From the NCBI RefSeq assembly GCF_900142935.1, contig NZ_FSRS01000001.1, positions 1,746,001 through 1,810,000 on the forward strand: a stretch of DNA of 64,000 bases. Reading direction: 5' to 3'. The notes beneath the pieces were generated by a model. That model ran no database searches. It saw only the letters and a program-made list of their open reading frames with translations, and had not been told where the DNA came from. This stretch comes from Rhodovulum sp. ES.010 (lineage in GTDB: Bacteria; Pseudomonadota; Alphaproteobacteria; Rhodobacterales; Rhodobacteraceae). The position numbers were made by a program, and so were the translations under genes. Within the stretch, counting starts at the first letter, position 1. Every line of letters starts with the position of its first letter. Shown one piece after another: positions 27,377 to 35,793 of this stretch.

Positions 27377-28561
27377 TCAGGCCGACGTCGTGGTCGATGC
27401 CTGTTCTTGGATGTTGCCGGGCTTCAGGACGAGCGCCGTGGCGAGCGCGAGGGCTGTGGTACCGACGAACATCGGCAAGGGTCCGAAGGCCGACGATGCT
27501 GCGCCTGCGGCCACGGGCCCCGCGATGTTGCCCGCGCTGGTGATTAGCAGCGCTGCGGTGAAGCTGAGCGAGGGAAGCTCGGGAAAGAGCCGCTCTGACC
27601 AGAGCGATAGAACCGCGCTGATCATCATCACGAAAACGCCGTGCAGACCCGCCGATACGATCACGCCGCCCCACGATGTCGGGGCCCAGGCGATGATCGC
27701 GACGGACACCGCCGCGCCGATATTGAGCGCGCGCAGGAGCCACGACAGACCGATCGCGGATTTGATCCGGGCCGTCAGGAGCCCGAACAGGCCGAGCGCA
27801 CCGTAGGCGGCAAAGACGACCGCGCCGCTCGCCTGTGATGGCAGCCCGGCGAGTCCGCCCTGCTCGGTCACCCGGTCGGCGGCGAAGGTGACGTAGATAC
27901 CGTTGGTCACGCCGAAGGAGAACGCGACGAGATAGAGCGGAATGGCCGAGCGGGTGGCAAGCTCGCCCCATTTGCGCCGCGGTAACTCGCCGGCGGGCTC
28001 CACCGTATCGGTCAGCGCCAGAAGGTTGGCGAGTGCCGCACCGGCCGCACCGGCGGCGAAGACGGCCCAGACAACGCGCCAGCCGTAGCCGAAGAAGGCA
28101 AGGGACAGGGCGAGAAGACCGGTCAGCAGCACCCCGACCGCCGTTCCCGAACTGATCATCGACAACGCCCCGGGGCGATCGCTCTCATAGAGAACCCGCT
28201 GGACGGCGTTGTTGAACGGCGTCCACGAGAACCCCGCGCTGGAGCTGGCGAGGCAGAAGCCGACGGCCAGAATGATGGCGTTTGAGGATGCGGCCACGGT
28301 GGCAAGGCCGAAAGTCGCCGCGACCATGCCGATCACGATGGGCACGCGCGGACCCGCGCGGGCGATGAGGATGTAAGAGCAGGCAAGGCCGATGAAGAAC
28401 GCCGCGAAGCCGAGGCTCGAGATGAGGCCTGCCGTGCTGGTCGAGATCGAGAAGTCCTCGCGGAACTGCGGCAGAAAGAGGCCGAATCCGATCCGCGCGG
28501 GGCCGAAGGCGATCGCGGTGGCGACTGACCCTGCCGAGGCGATACGTGTGAGGGTCTGCAT
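27377..28561 (-). CDS. Major facilitator superfamily transporter
   Basis: 394 residues from the ATG at 28561, directly after AGGAGGTG; a GTG two codons earlier lies inside that site. Twelve hydrophobic segments are evident. The N-terminal FGPARIGFGLFLPQFREDFSIS and SSAGFSWTPFNNAVQR blocks resemble the YbfB/YjiJ-like branch of MFS. The substrate is unknown. It stands alone, convergent with the fructan operon; there is no evidence that it takes up fructan products. Confidence 0.85.
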   Translation of the reverse strand: MQTLTRIASAGSVATAIAFGPARIGFGLFLPQFREDFSISTSTAGLISSLGFAAFFIGLACSYILIARAGPRVPIVIGMVAATFGLATVAASSNAIILAVGFCLASSSAGFSWTPFNNAVQRVLYESDRPGALSMISSGTAVGVLLTGLLALSLAFFGYGWRVVWAVFAAGAAGAALANLLALTDTVEPAGELPRRKWGELATRSAIPLYLVAFSFGVTNGIYVTFAADRVTEQGGLAGLPSQASGAVVFAAYGALGLFGLLTARIKSAIGLSWLLRALNIGAAVSVAIIAWAPTSWGGVIVSAGLHGVFVMMISAVLSLWSERLFPELPSLSFTAALLITSAGNIAGPVAAGAASSAFGPLPMFVGTTALALATALVLKPGNIQEQASTTTSA

Positions 28562-28659
28562 GGTCACCTCCTGTCGCTTGGAAAGACTGGGCTGGTCGGA
28601 TACAGGTTCCTCGATTGAGTACGTGCATCGCAGGGTACACCGCCGGGGCGCTGCTCGCG

Positions 28660-28818
28660 AATCTCACCTGCCGCAACGCGCCCTTGGCGCCCCGCGGAGG
28701 CCCATGTCACCAGCAGCGGTACGCCTTGGAAACAGGTGTCCTCGACGAACTGCCCGATCCGCAGGATCGCGTCGCTCGCGGTGTTGTTGTACCCGTGGAC
28801 GAAGACCAGAAGCTCGCC
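28660..28818 (-). pseudogene. Remnant of a DUF900-type alpha/beta hydrolase
   Basis: Reading the minus strand from 28818 gives GELLVFVHGYNN..., then FVEDTCFQGVPLLVTWASAGR. This is the oxyanion/H-G-Y-N-N block and the following strand of the DUF900 alpha/beta hydrolase family. No start, nucleophile-elbow or C-terminal part is present; the frame degenerates on both sides. It is a fragment left from a lost gene. Confidence 0.6.
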
Positions 28819-28869
28819 CCGCCCGAGCGGTTAGGATGATTGCGAGAACATTCACGCGAGAGTCGAGAT

Positions 28870-29702
28870 ATGACACCTCCGCCGCAGGGAACCGCCCAGC
28901 CCATGCCGACATGGGTGCTGTAACCCTTCGTGTTGGGAACATTCGCCCTGACCTGGGGCATCGTCGGCAGCTACATCCTGTTTCCCGGGGCCATGGACGC
29001 GACCTTCGGCCAGATCAGCGGCGCACACCCATTTTTTTCCTCGCCACCTGGGCCCCCGGGATTGCCGCGGTCACGCTGATCCTTGTCCGGAGCGGATGGC
29101 GCGGGCTGCGGGCCTTTCTCTCGCGGCTGTTGCTCTGGCGCTGTGCCCCGGTCTGGTGGCTGTTCATCCTCGCCGGGCTGCCGTTGGTGTTCATGGCCGG
29201 GTCGCTGATCAAGGGCGGGCCACTGTTGGCGCCCCTGCCGCCCGAGGGCGCCGGGCCGGTGCTGGCGCTTTTGGGGATGATGCTGTCCCTCGGCCCGGTC
29301 GAGGAATTGGGGTGGCGCGGTCTTGCCCAGCCGATCCTGCAACGGCACATGGCGCCGATCTGGGCCGGCGCACTGATCGGCATGACCTGGGGAATCTGGC
29401 ACCTGCCGGCCTTCCACCTGGCCGGCGTCGTGTTCGAGGATTGGGCCTTCCTGCCCTTTTTCATCGGCAACGTGACGCTTGCGATCCTGGTCACGCCGAT
29501 CTTCAACAGCGCGCGGGGCAGCCTGTTGCTGCCCATGCTGTTCCACTGGCAATTGATCAACCCGTTCTGGCCTGACGCGCAGCCCTGGGATACCTGGATC
29601 CTGGTCGCCGTGGCCGTGGCGGTCGTCTGGCGACATCGTGACAGCCTGTTTTCCCCCACCGGCGCAGCGACCGAGGTCGTCCCGCCCCCCGCAGCGGGGT
29701 GA
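28870..29702 (+). pseudogene. CPBP-family intramembrane protease, broken by a stop and a frameshift
   Basis: The frame from the ATG at 28870 reads ...PMPTWVL, a TAA stop (28921-28923), then PFVLGTFALTWGIVGSYILFPGAMDA up to a run of seven T (29032-29038). There it shifts to the frame that continues FLATWAPGIAAVTL. The rest is a normal CPBP (CAAX protease and bacteriocin-processing) membrane domain: EELGWRG (EExxxR), HLPAF and the final FHW. Joining the pieces gives about 276 codons. Two independent lesions argue for a decayed gene, unless the T7 run is a sequencing slip and the stop is real. The stop overlaps the next gene as TGATG. Confidence 0.75.
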
Positions 29703-30580
29703 TGGCTATGCGTGCGCGACGCCTTCTGGCCGCGATCGGCCTTTGTCTGGTCACGGCGGCCCCGGCGACCGCGCGGGACCCCGCCTCCGAACTCGCCGAG
29801 GTGCTCGACCGGTTCCGGGATCGCTACGGCTTTCCCGGCGGGACGGCCGCGATTGCCTTGCCGGGCACCCGGTTGGTCGCGGCGGCCAGCGGTCTGGCCG
29901 ATGTCGAGGCGGGCCGAGCGATGACGTCTGGGACGCCGATGCTGGCGGCGAGCCTCGGCAAGAGTTTCGTCGCGGCGGTGGTGCTGGCGCTGGAATCCGA
30001 GGGGCGCCTTTTGCAGGCTGAACACCTGTCCGAGCACCTGGGCGACCGGCTTTGGTTCGACACGCTACCGAATGCCGCGCCAATCACGATTGGCCACCTG
30101 CTGCGCCACCAGTCGGGCCTGCCAGACCACCCGCATCTGTCCGAGTTCCAGACCGCGCTGGCGATGCGGGTCGCAGACAACGGGGCGGCCTTCACCCCGG
30201 AGGAGGTTCTGGCCTTCGCCCTGGGGCAGGACCCGCTGTTCAGGGCCGGGGCGGGCTGGGCCTATAGCGACACCGGCTATATCCTGTTGGGTCTGGTGAT
30301 CGAGCGGGTAATAGGGCGGCCCTATTACGACGTGTTGCGCGAGATTCTGCTCGACCCGCTGGCGCTACGCGAAACGCGCCCCTCGGACCGGCAGGGTATC
30401 CCCGGTCTTGCCGTCGGCTACACGGTCCCAGGCAACCCGTCCGGTTTGCCTGAGCGGACGGCGGATGCGGCGGGACGGCTGGTATGGAATCCGGCGGTGG
30501 AATGGACTGGGGGCGGCTTGGCCTCCACCGCGTCCGATCTGGCGCGCTGGGGGCAGGTTTTGTTCCGCGGGACTGCGCTA
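29702..30580 (+). pseudogene. Serine hydrolase (class C beta-lactamase-like), 5' part, cut by IS630
   Basis: N-terminal 293 codons of an exported serine hydrolase: signal peptide (LLAAIGLCLVTAAPATA), active-site SxxK as SLGK (with LAASLGKSFVAAVV), and YSDTGYILLG for the Y-x-N-like motif. The frame is cut exactly at a TA (30579-30580) by the IS630-type element. The missing piece resumes at 31640 in the same frame. The ATG at 29702 overlaps the CPBP stop. Confidence 0.9.
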
Positions 30581-30593
30581 GAGCGCGTCGCAT

Positions 30594-31202
30594 TTAATCG
30601 GCCTCATAGCCGGCCGCCTTGAAGTAGTTGTAGCATTCTTGGTCTGAGACGAGGTCGCAGACATGGCCGACGGCCGCCCAAAGTTGATCGTAGGTTCGCG
30701 CGGCTGCCTTCCTTATGAGCGACTTCAGCTTTGAGAACGCCATTTCGATGGGGTTCAGGTCCGGGCTGTAAGGCGGCAAGAACAGGAACCAGGTGCCAAT
30801 CGCACGCAGGGACGCCGCTGCGGCCGGGGCCTTATGGCTCGACAGGTTGTCGAGAATGACAACGTCGCCTTTGCGCAGCGTCGGCCCCAGCTGGGTTTCG
30901 ATGTAGAGGGCGAACATCTCGGCGTTCATCGCCCCGTCGATGATCCATGGTGCGTCGAGCCGGTCGTGGCGCAGGGCCGCGACGAAGGTCTGGGTGCGCC
31001 AATGTCCGAACGGCGCGTGATCGACGAGGCGCTGCCCGAACGGGGCCCAGCCGGTCGTCTTGGCCATGTTGGTTTTGACCGAGGTCTCGTCCACAAAGGC
31101 CAGCCGGTCCAGATGGTTGGCCATGAAGGGCTGGCGTTTCGCGATCCAGATGCGCCGCAGATCGGCGACATCCTTGCGCTTCTGCTCAAGCGCCTGCAGG
31201 TC
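30594..31202 (-). CDS. IS630-family transposase, catalytic part (OrfB)
   Basis: About 202 residues in the frame reached after a +1 (or -2) shift at the A6 run. The DDE catalytic residues are in FVDETSVKTNM, VVILDNLSSHKA and SPDLNPIEMAFSKLK. The first recognisable part reads KDLQALEQKRKDVADLRR, continuing the helix begun in OrfA. A separate start at an internal ATG (31124) is possible but would drop upstream family sequence. Confidence 0.88.
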   Translation of the reverse strand, partial: DLQALEQKRKDVADLRRIWIAKRQPFMANHLDRLAFVDETSVKTNMAKTTGWAPFGQRLVDHAPFGHWRTQTFVAALRHDRLDAPWIIDGAMNAEMFALYIETQLGPTLRKGDVVILDNLSSHKAPAAAASLRAIGTWFLFLPPYSPDLNPIEMAFSKLKSLIRKAAARTYDQLWAAVGHVCDLVSDQECYNYFKAAGYEAD

Positions 31203-31551
31203 TTTTTTCGTGCGTCAGACCAAGCCCGCGCAGCACCCGCCAGATCGTGCCGCGATGGACCTCGATGCCATGGGTTTCGGCCAGCTCAACGGCCAATTCA
31301 TCGAGCGTGATCTCGCCCTTGGCGGCGACGCGGGCTTCGATCCAGCCGGTCACGCCCGCAAGCTTGCCGTGCCCGCCGCCATTGCCTTGGGGCCGGGGCT
31401 TGAGTGATCCGGTCTCGCGACGCAGTTTGATCAGCTCGTTCACGAACTTCGGCGATACTCGGAAGTGCCGTGCCGCTTCGCGATGCCCATGACCTTCGTC
31501 CACGAACGCGACGACACGCTCGCGTAGCTCTATCGGATGTGGTTTGCCCAT
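31186..31551 (-). CDS. IS630-family transposase, DNA-binding part (OrfA)
   Basis: 121 residues with two helix-turn-helix segments: HREAARHFRVSPKFVNELI near the N-terminus and GEITLDELAVELAETHG later. It ends in LGLTHEKRPAGA after running past a six-A slippery run (31203-31208). Normal IS630 proteins continue from LTHEK into the catalytic domain, so expression of the full enzyme needs frameshifting. Confidence 0.85.
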   Translation of the reverse strand: MGKPHPIELRERVVAFVDEGHGHREAARHFRVSPKFVNELIKLRRETGSLKPRPQGNGGGHGKLAGVTGWIEARVAAKGEITLDELAVELAETHGIEVHRGTIWRVLRGLGLTHEKRPAGA

Positions 31552-31639
31552 CTATGACCCCCATATCTGCCTCAAAGAGACGGAATCACATCACGGCCAA
31601 TCTGGGAATCCTGAATCCGAAAGCCGGCGACACGCTCTA

Positions 31640-31953
31640 GAGGCGCCCTATCTCGATCGGTTGCTGGACGGCGTGCCAGTCGCGCCGGATACGCCGAGCA
31701 TCCGATACGGGGCAGGCGTCGCGATCTATACCGAAATGCCGCGGGGGCCGGTCTATGGCCATGGCGGCTGGATCCCCGGCTGTGCTTCCAGCCTGTGCTA
31801 CTACGTCGATCACGGCGTGACCGTGGCCTTCCAGATCAACACGGACAAGGGACCGTCGACGACAGTTCCGACCTTGTCCCGGCGCTGCAGGGGGCGCTGG
31901 CCGAGTTGGCGCTCGCCCTAGCAACCCGGAATACCACCGGAATACGGCACTAA
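31640..31953 (+). pseudogene. Serine hydrolase, 3' part beyond IS630
   Basis: Resumes in frame as EAPYLDRLLDGV and carries the HGGWIPG motif (the K-T-G-like third motif of serine hydrolases). The frame as read stops at 31921 after an unlikely Arg/Ser-rich tail. A one-base shift near 31847 gives DDSSDLVPALQGALAELALALATRN ending at 31953, a better family-like C-terminus. So there may be a second lesion besides the insertion. Confidence 0.75.
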
Positions 31954-32021
31954 CGCTCCTGGTAGAAGCCTGAGAATCCCGACCCGGAACATCCCTCACC
32001 CGGATCTCAACACGTGCCCTC

Positions 32022-32669
32022 TCACTCAAGGCGCAATTGGGCAATCCGTGCGCGGACTTGCGTGCCCGTATCATCGCTGTCTGAAGAGATGGCCACCCCG
32101 ACGAGGCTTCCGGGAGCCTCACCAAAAGCGCGACGATGGTCGCGGGCAAGGTCGACGCGCTCGGCAGCGGATCCGGTTCCCGACATCCTCTTGATTATGC
32201 TTCTCCCGCGCGGCCCCAGATACGGGCTTGGCAGGATCTCTTCTTGCGCATGGGCGCCACCCCAGATGTACATCAGGACACGAACGTTGGGGTTATCGAG
32301 AAGCGTACGGACGCCGCTTCCTTGGACATCCTGCGCCACCTGCTCTGGCAGGAAGACGAAATACAGCGACAGGTTTCGATCATCACCGCCCTTTCGGGTC
32401 AGATCGGTCGGAGGAACCGATTTCTCGACGGCCCATGTCCAGGACGCCTGGCGGGTCCGCCACAGGGACGACGGAAGCGCTGTCCAAAGAAGCGAGACAG
32501 TGTCGTCGGACCGCACAGCGAGGCTGGTGCCTTTGGGGGCGTATTCATTGCTGGAAAAGAGCGAGAACCGCTGCTCCTTCCAGCCGTGATCGAAGGCTAT
32601 CTCGTGGCCAGTGGCTGGCACCGCCGCGATGGACAGTAGACTGACCAGGGCTGTCATGGTTCTGCGCAT
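32022..32669 (-). CDS. DUF3047-family exported protein
   Basis: 215 residues. The start at 32669 has AGGAG upstream and gives a signal peptide (MRRTMTALVSLLSIAAVPATG). The mature part (WKEQRFSLFSSNEYAPKGTSLAVRSDDTVSLLW, then KGGDDRNLSLYFVF, VLMYIWGG, and DLARDHRRAFGEAPGSLVGVAISSDSDDT) is the DUF3047 domain, a periplasmic beta-rich fold of unknown function. It lies on the same strand 213 bp downstream of the B12-binding gene. Confidence 0.75.
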   Translation of the reverse strand: MRRTMTALVSLLSIAAVPATGHEIAFDHGWKEQRFSLFSSNEYAPKGTSLAVRSDDTVSLLWTALPSSLWRTRQASWTWAVEKSVPPTDLTRKGGDDRNLSLYFVFLPEQVAQDVQGSGVRTLLDNPNVRVLMYIWGGAHAQEEILPSPYLGPRGRSIIKRMSGTGSAAERVDLARDHRRAFGEAPGSLVGVAISSDSDDTGTQVRARIAQLRLE

Positions 32670-32882
32670 ATGCCATCTCCTCTGGCGCGTGAGATAGGGC
32701 AACAGGCCTGTTTGAATAGTCGCTTGCGATTGGTCGAGGCATTCGATGCGCGAGGGACCTGCCGCGAACGGCTTCACCAAGCATGGAGTTTTCCGCCGTT
32801 ACCATATTGCGACACAAGGGCATGTCTGCCGCGGCTAGGGCGCGCACGCTCCGGTTTCGCGAACGGCTGCAAGGGCGGCTCT

Positions 32883-33740
32883 TCAGTCGCGGGGCACGGG
32901 ATCGCACTTGAGGCGCGAGATGTGTCCGTCCCACAGGCGCGCGAGGATCACCTCTGCCTCGTCCATGTCGGTGATGAGGTCATCGGGCGCGGTTGCCGCC
33001 ACGACGTCCCTGGCCTCATGCACGATCTGCCCGCTCACGGCGATGACCGGGACCGGCACGGTCATCCGCAACGCAACGATCAGCCTTGCCAGCGCCGGGG
33101 CCGCATGCGCCCCGGCCGCCGACAGGCCGATCAGGACAGGTCTTGCGGCCGCGATCCGATCGACGAGCGCCTCATGGGGCAGGCCAAGCTCCAGGGTGAT
33201 ATCCCAGCCTTTCCGGCGGAAGAAGTCGGCCGCCATACGCAAGCCCAACGTGTGGGTTTCGCCGGGGACGGTGGCGAAGAGCGCCGCACGGCAGGTGCGA
33301 GGCACGGCTGGACGATCATGCCTGTCAAGCGCCCGCAGGATCGCGAATATGCGCGCCGTTGCGGTGGTGACCTGCATGAAGGACAGGTCATCTTCGGTCC
33401 ACCACTGCCCCAGCATTCGCGCCGCAGGAGCAAGGTAGTGCAGGTACAGGTCATCGATCGTTGCGCCTTTGGCCAGCGCCTCCTGTGCGATCCGGGCGGC
33501 TGCGTCCGGCTCTTTGGATGTGAGAGACCTGCACAAGTCCACGAGCGTCTCCTCGGAGGGGGCAACGACTTGCGTCTGCCCCGGTGGCCTGTCCCGCGCC
33601 GCAAGCCGGGAGAGCACTTCCTCGGCGACCGATTGCACGGCCTCGGGCGGAAGGACCGAGAAGAGCTCGGTCGTTCTTCCCGTCGCCTGCTCATATTTGC
33701 CGGGGCAGAAATCCTCGCTCTGCGACGTCGGGCGCGACAT
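32883..33740 (-). CDS. Cobalamin-binding-domain regulator (PpaA/AerR-like)
   Basis: 285 residues from the ATG at 33740 (GGAGG upstream). The N-terminal helical region (about 75-130, LGQWWTEDDLSFMQVTTATARI) is the B12-binding cap domain. The C-terminal Rossmann-like part shows VPGETHTLGLRMAADFFRRKGWDI, where T-H-x-x-G stands for the DxHxxG cobalamin motif. Next come LIGLSAAG and VIAVSGQI. The layout matches the antirepressors PpaA/AerR of purple bacteria, which sense light or redox through cobalamin and act on photosynthesis genes. No photosynthesis genes are present here, so its target is unknown. Confidence 0.75.
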   Translation of the reverse strand: MSRPTSQSEDFCPGKYEQATGRTTELFSVLPPEAVQSVAEEVLSRLAARDRPPGQTQVVAPSEETLVDLCRSLTSKEPDAAARIAQEALAKGATIDDLYLHYLAPAARMLGQWWTEDDLSFMQVTTATARIFAILRALDRHDRPAVPRTCRAALFATVPGETHTLGLRMAADFFRRKGWDITLELGLPHEALVDRIAAARPVLIGLSAAGAHAAPALARLIVALRMTVPVPVIAVSGQIVHEARDVVAATAPDDLITDMDEAEVILARLWDGHISRLKCDPVPRD

Positions 33741-33947
33741 CCAGGCCTCCAATGGTCTTCATGTTCTGCCGACAGGGCTTCGTTCGCGCGTCAACCAATC
33801 CGAAGCGTATCAGAGGGCCACGAACGATCAATTCCGCAGTTGTGGAAAGGTCTTACTTCCTTGACACTTAGCCGCGTCGGAAGGCGGCAAACCAAAGGCT
33901 CAGAATTCACCCGGGTGCCCTCCTTTGCGGGCCACCCCCATGTATAG

Positions 33948-35312
33948 CAGGCTGCTGAAAAACCTCGCTCTGGACGTCGGTTGAGGGACGTGATTCACCC
34001 CTTGGGCGGTTGCCGGAGGGGTTGGGATGCGGGGCGCGGACGAGACGGGCGGGTCGCTGTTCAGCTATGTTGACATCGAGGCGCGGATCCCGGCGCGGCA
34101 TCCGTTGCGGCAGATCCGGCGGGTCGTGAACGAGGCTTTGGCCAGCCTCGATGCCGAGTTCGAGACGCTCTACGCCCCGGAGGGCCGGCCCTCGATCCCG
34201 CCGGAGCGGCTGATCCGGGCGAGCCTTCTACAGATCCTGTTCTCGGTACGCTCGGAGCGGCAGTTGATGGAGCAGATGGATTACAACCTCATGTTCCGCT
34301 GGTTCGTGGGCCTGGGGATCGACGACGCGGTCTGGGTCCCCACCGTCTTCACGAAGAACCGTGACCGGCTGCTGACCACCGACATGGCGCGCAAGGTGAT
34401 GGGCGCGATCCTGGCTCACCGGGAGGTCGCACCGCTGCTGTCAGACGAGCACTTCTCGGTGGACGGCACGCTGATCAAGGCCTGGGCTTCCATGAAGAGC
34501 TTCCAGCCGAAGACCGAGGGCAGCCCGCCCGGCGCGGACGGGCCGGGTGACCCGCCGGGGGACACCGATCAGGATACCAGCCCCGACACCGCCCCTGCCC
34601 AGCCCGAAGCCGAGACCGTCCCGATGCCCAGCCCCAGCCGCCGCCACCGCAACGCCGAAGTCGACTTCCGCGGCGAGAAGCGCTCCAACGCCACCCATGC
34701 CTCGATCACCGACCCCGACGCGCGGCTGTTCCGCAAGTCGCAGGGGACGGGCGCGCTGCTCTGTTACATGGGGCATGCGCTGATGGAAAACCGCAATGGC
34801 TTCGTCGTCCAGGCCGACCTGACCCGCGCCGATGGCCATGCCGAACGCCGCGCCGCGCTCGACATGATCCACCGCCATTCCCCCGGCTCGACCCGCCGCC
34901 TCACGCTGGGCGCCGACAAGGGCTACGACAGCGCAGATTTCGTCGCCGATCTGCGACAGGCCCACGTCACGCCGCATGTCGCCCAGAAGGCCCGACACTC
35001 CGCCATCGACGGCAGAACCACCCGCCACCCCGGCTACGCCCTGTCCCAGACGCGCCGCAAGAAGATCGAAGAGCCCTTCGGCTGGGCCAAGACCGTCGGC
35101 GGCATGGCCCAGACCGTATACCGCGGCCTCGACCGCGTCGCCGCCCGCTTCACCTTCACCATGGCCGCCTGCAACCTCGCCAGACTGCCGAAGCTGCTGG
35201 CCGCCTGAAGCCAAAGGCAGGGCCGAGACCAAGCACACAGAACAGACGACGCCGGCCTCACGGGTGAGGGTCAGGGAAATCCGTCCGGCCGCAAGAGAAT
35301 TTCAGCGGCCTG
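33948..35312 (+). mobile_element. IS5-type insertion sequence, copy 1
   Basis: 1365 bp with inverted ends CAGGCTGCTGAAA (left) and CAGGCCGCTGAAA (right, reversed). The flanks are ATAG on the left and CTAG on the right, so the 4-bp duplication is imperfect. It carries one transposase. An almost identical copy in the opposite orientation lies at 61076-62440. Confidence 0.88.
34027..35208 (+). CDS. IS5/IS1182-type transposase, copy 1
   Basis: 393 residues. An N-terminal DUF772-type domain (PLRQIRRVVNEALASL, PPERLIRASLLQILFSVRSERQLMEQ) is followed by the DDE core: HFSVDGTLIKAWAS, a Pro-rich linker (about 160-205), LGADKGYDSADF, and the C-terminal RKKIEEPFGWAKTVGGM. Differs from the second copy at two residues seen (G versus S near residue 8; Y versus C near residue 338). 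Confidence 0.92.
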   Translation: MRGADETGGSLFSYVDIEARIPARHPLRQIRRVVNEALASLDAEFETLYAPEGRPSIPPERLIRASLLQILFSVRSERQLMEQMDYNLMFRWFVGLGIDDAVWVPTVFTKNRDRLLTTDMARKVMGAILAHREVAPLLSDEHFSVDGTLIKAWASMKSFQPKTEGSPPGADGPGDPPGDTDQDTSPDTAPAQPEAETVPMPSPSRRHRNAEVDFRGEKRSNATHASITDPDARLFRKSQGTGALLCYMGHALMENRNGFVVQADLTRADGHAERRAALDMIHRHSPGSTRRLTLGADKGYDSADFVADLRQAHVTPHVAQKARHSAIDGRTTRHPGYALSQTRRKKIEEPFGWAKTVGGMAQTVYRGLDRVAARFTFTMAACNLARLPKLLAA

Positions 35313-35793
35313 CTAGAAAATCGACCGGTTTGCCCTCGGCTGACATGGGCGCCGAATTTGAAACGAGCTCGGCGGAATAACTCGAAAGGTCGTTTTCTCC
35401 ACAGACTCTGTGGGCAAATCTGTCCCTCCCCCTGCACGGGCCGGTACTTGCCTTCGTCAGCAGCGCCTTGGGCTCGGGGCTCGTTCTTGATCAAAGCCAG
35501 AACAGGAAGGCTGCGGCGAGGGCGACGGCTGAAAAGAAGGTCTCCGGACATCGGTCGCTCCGGGTCGCTGTCGCCCCCGGGCATTGTCAGAGAAAACCCG
35601 CTTGACCCGGCATGGGCCAACGCCGGCCGTCAGGTCATACCCAAACCCGGCCGCTGTCTTTCGAGCCGGCACATCCGCAAGACCACCCACGCCGGCGGGC
35701 GGAGTATCCGGGTCCGCATGGCCGAAGGCGGAAGCGCGTCGGCTTGCATTCGTCCTGGCACGCAGCCGGCGGGACGCGGCCGGTCGGCGCGCG
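35313..35793. other. Intergenic, no gene recognised
   Basis: 481 bp between IS5 copy 1 and the GGDEF-EAL gene. Frames open on both strands give no family-like protein and no ribosome-binding site. It may be debris of earlier insertions, but nothing was identified. Confidence 0.4.

Larger units (their letters stand above)
30581..31637 (-). mobile_element. IS630-family insertion sequence
   Basis: 1057 bp flanked by TA on both sides (30579-30580 and 31638-31639), the target duplication of IS630/mariner elements. The terminal inverted repeats begin GAGCGCGTCGC on the left and GAGCGTGTCGC on the right. It encodes two ORFs on the minus strand joined by a frameshift. It splits a serine hydrolase gene. 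Confidence 0.93.
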
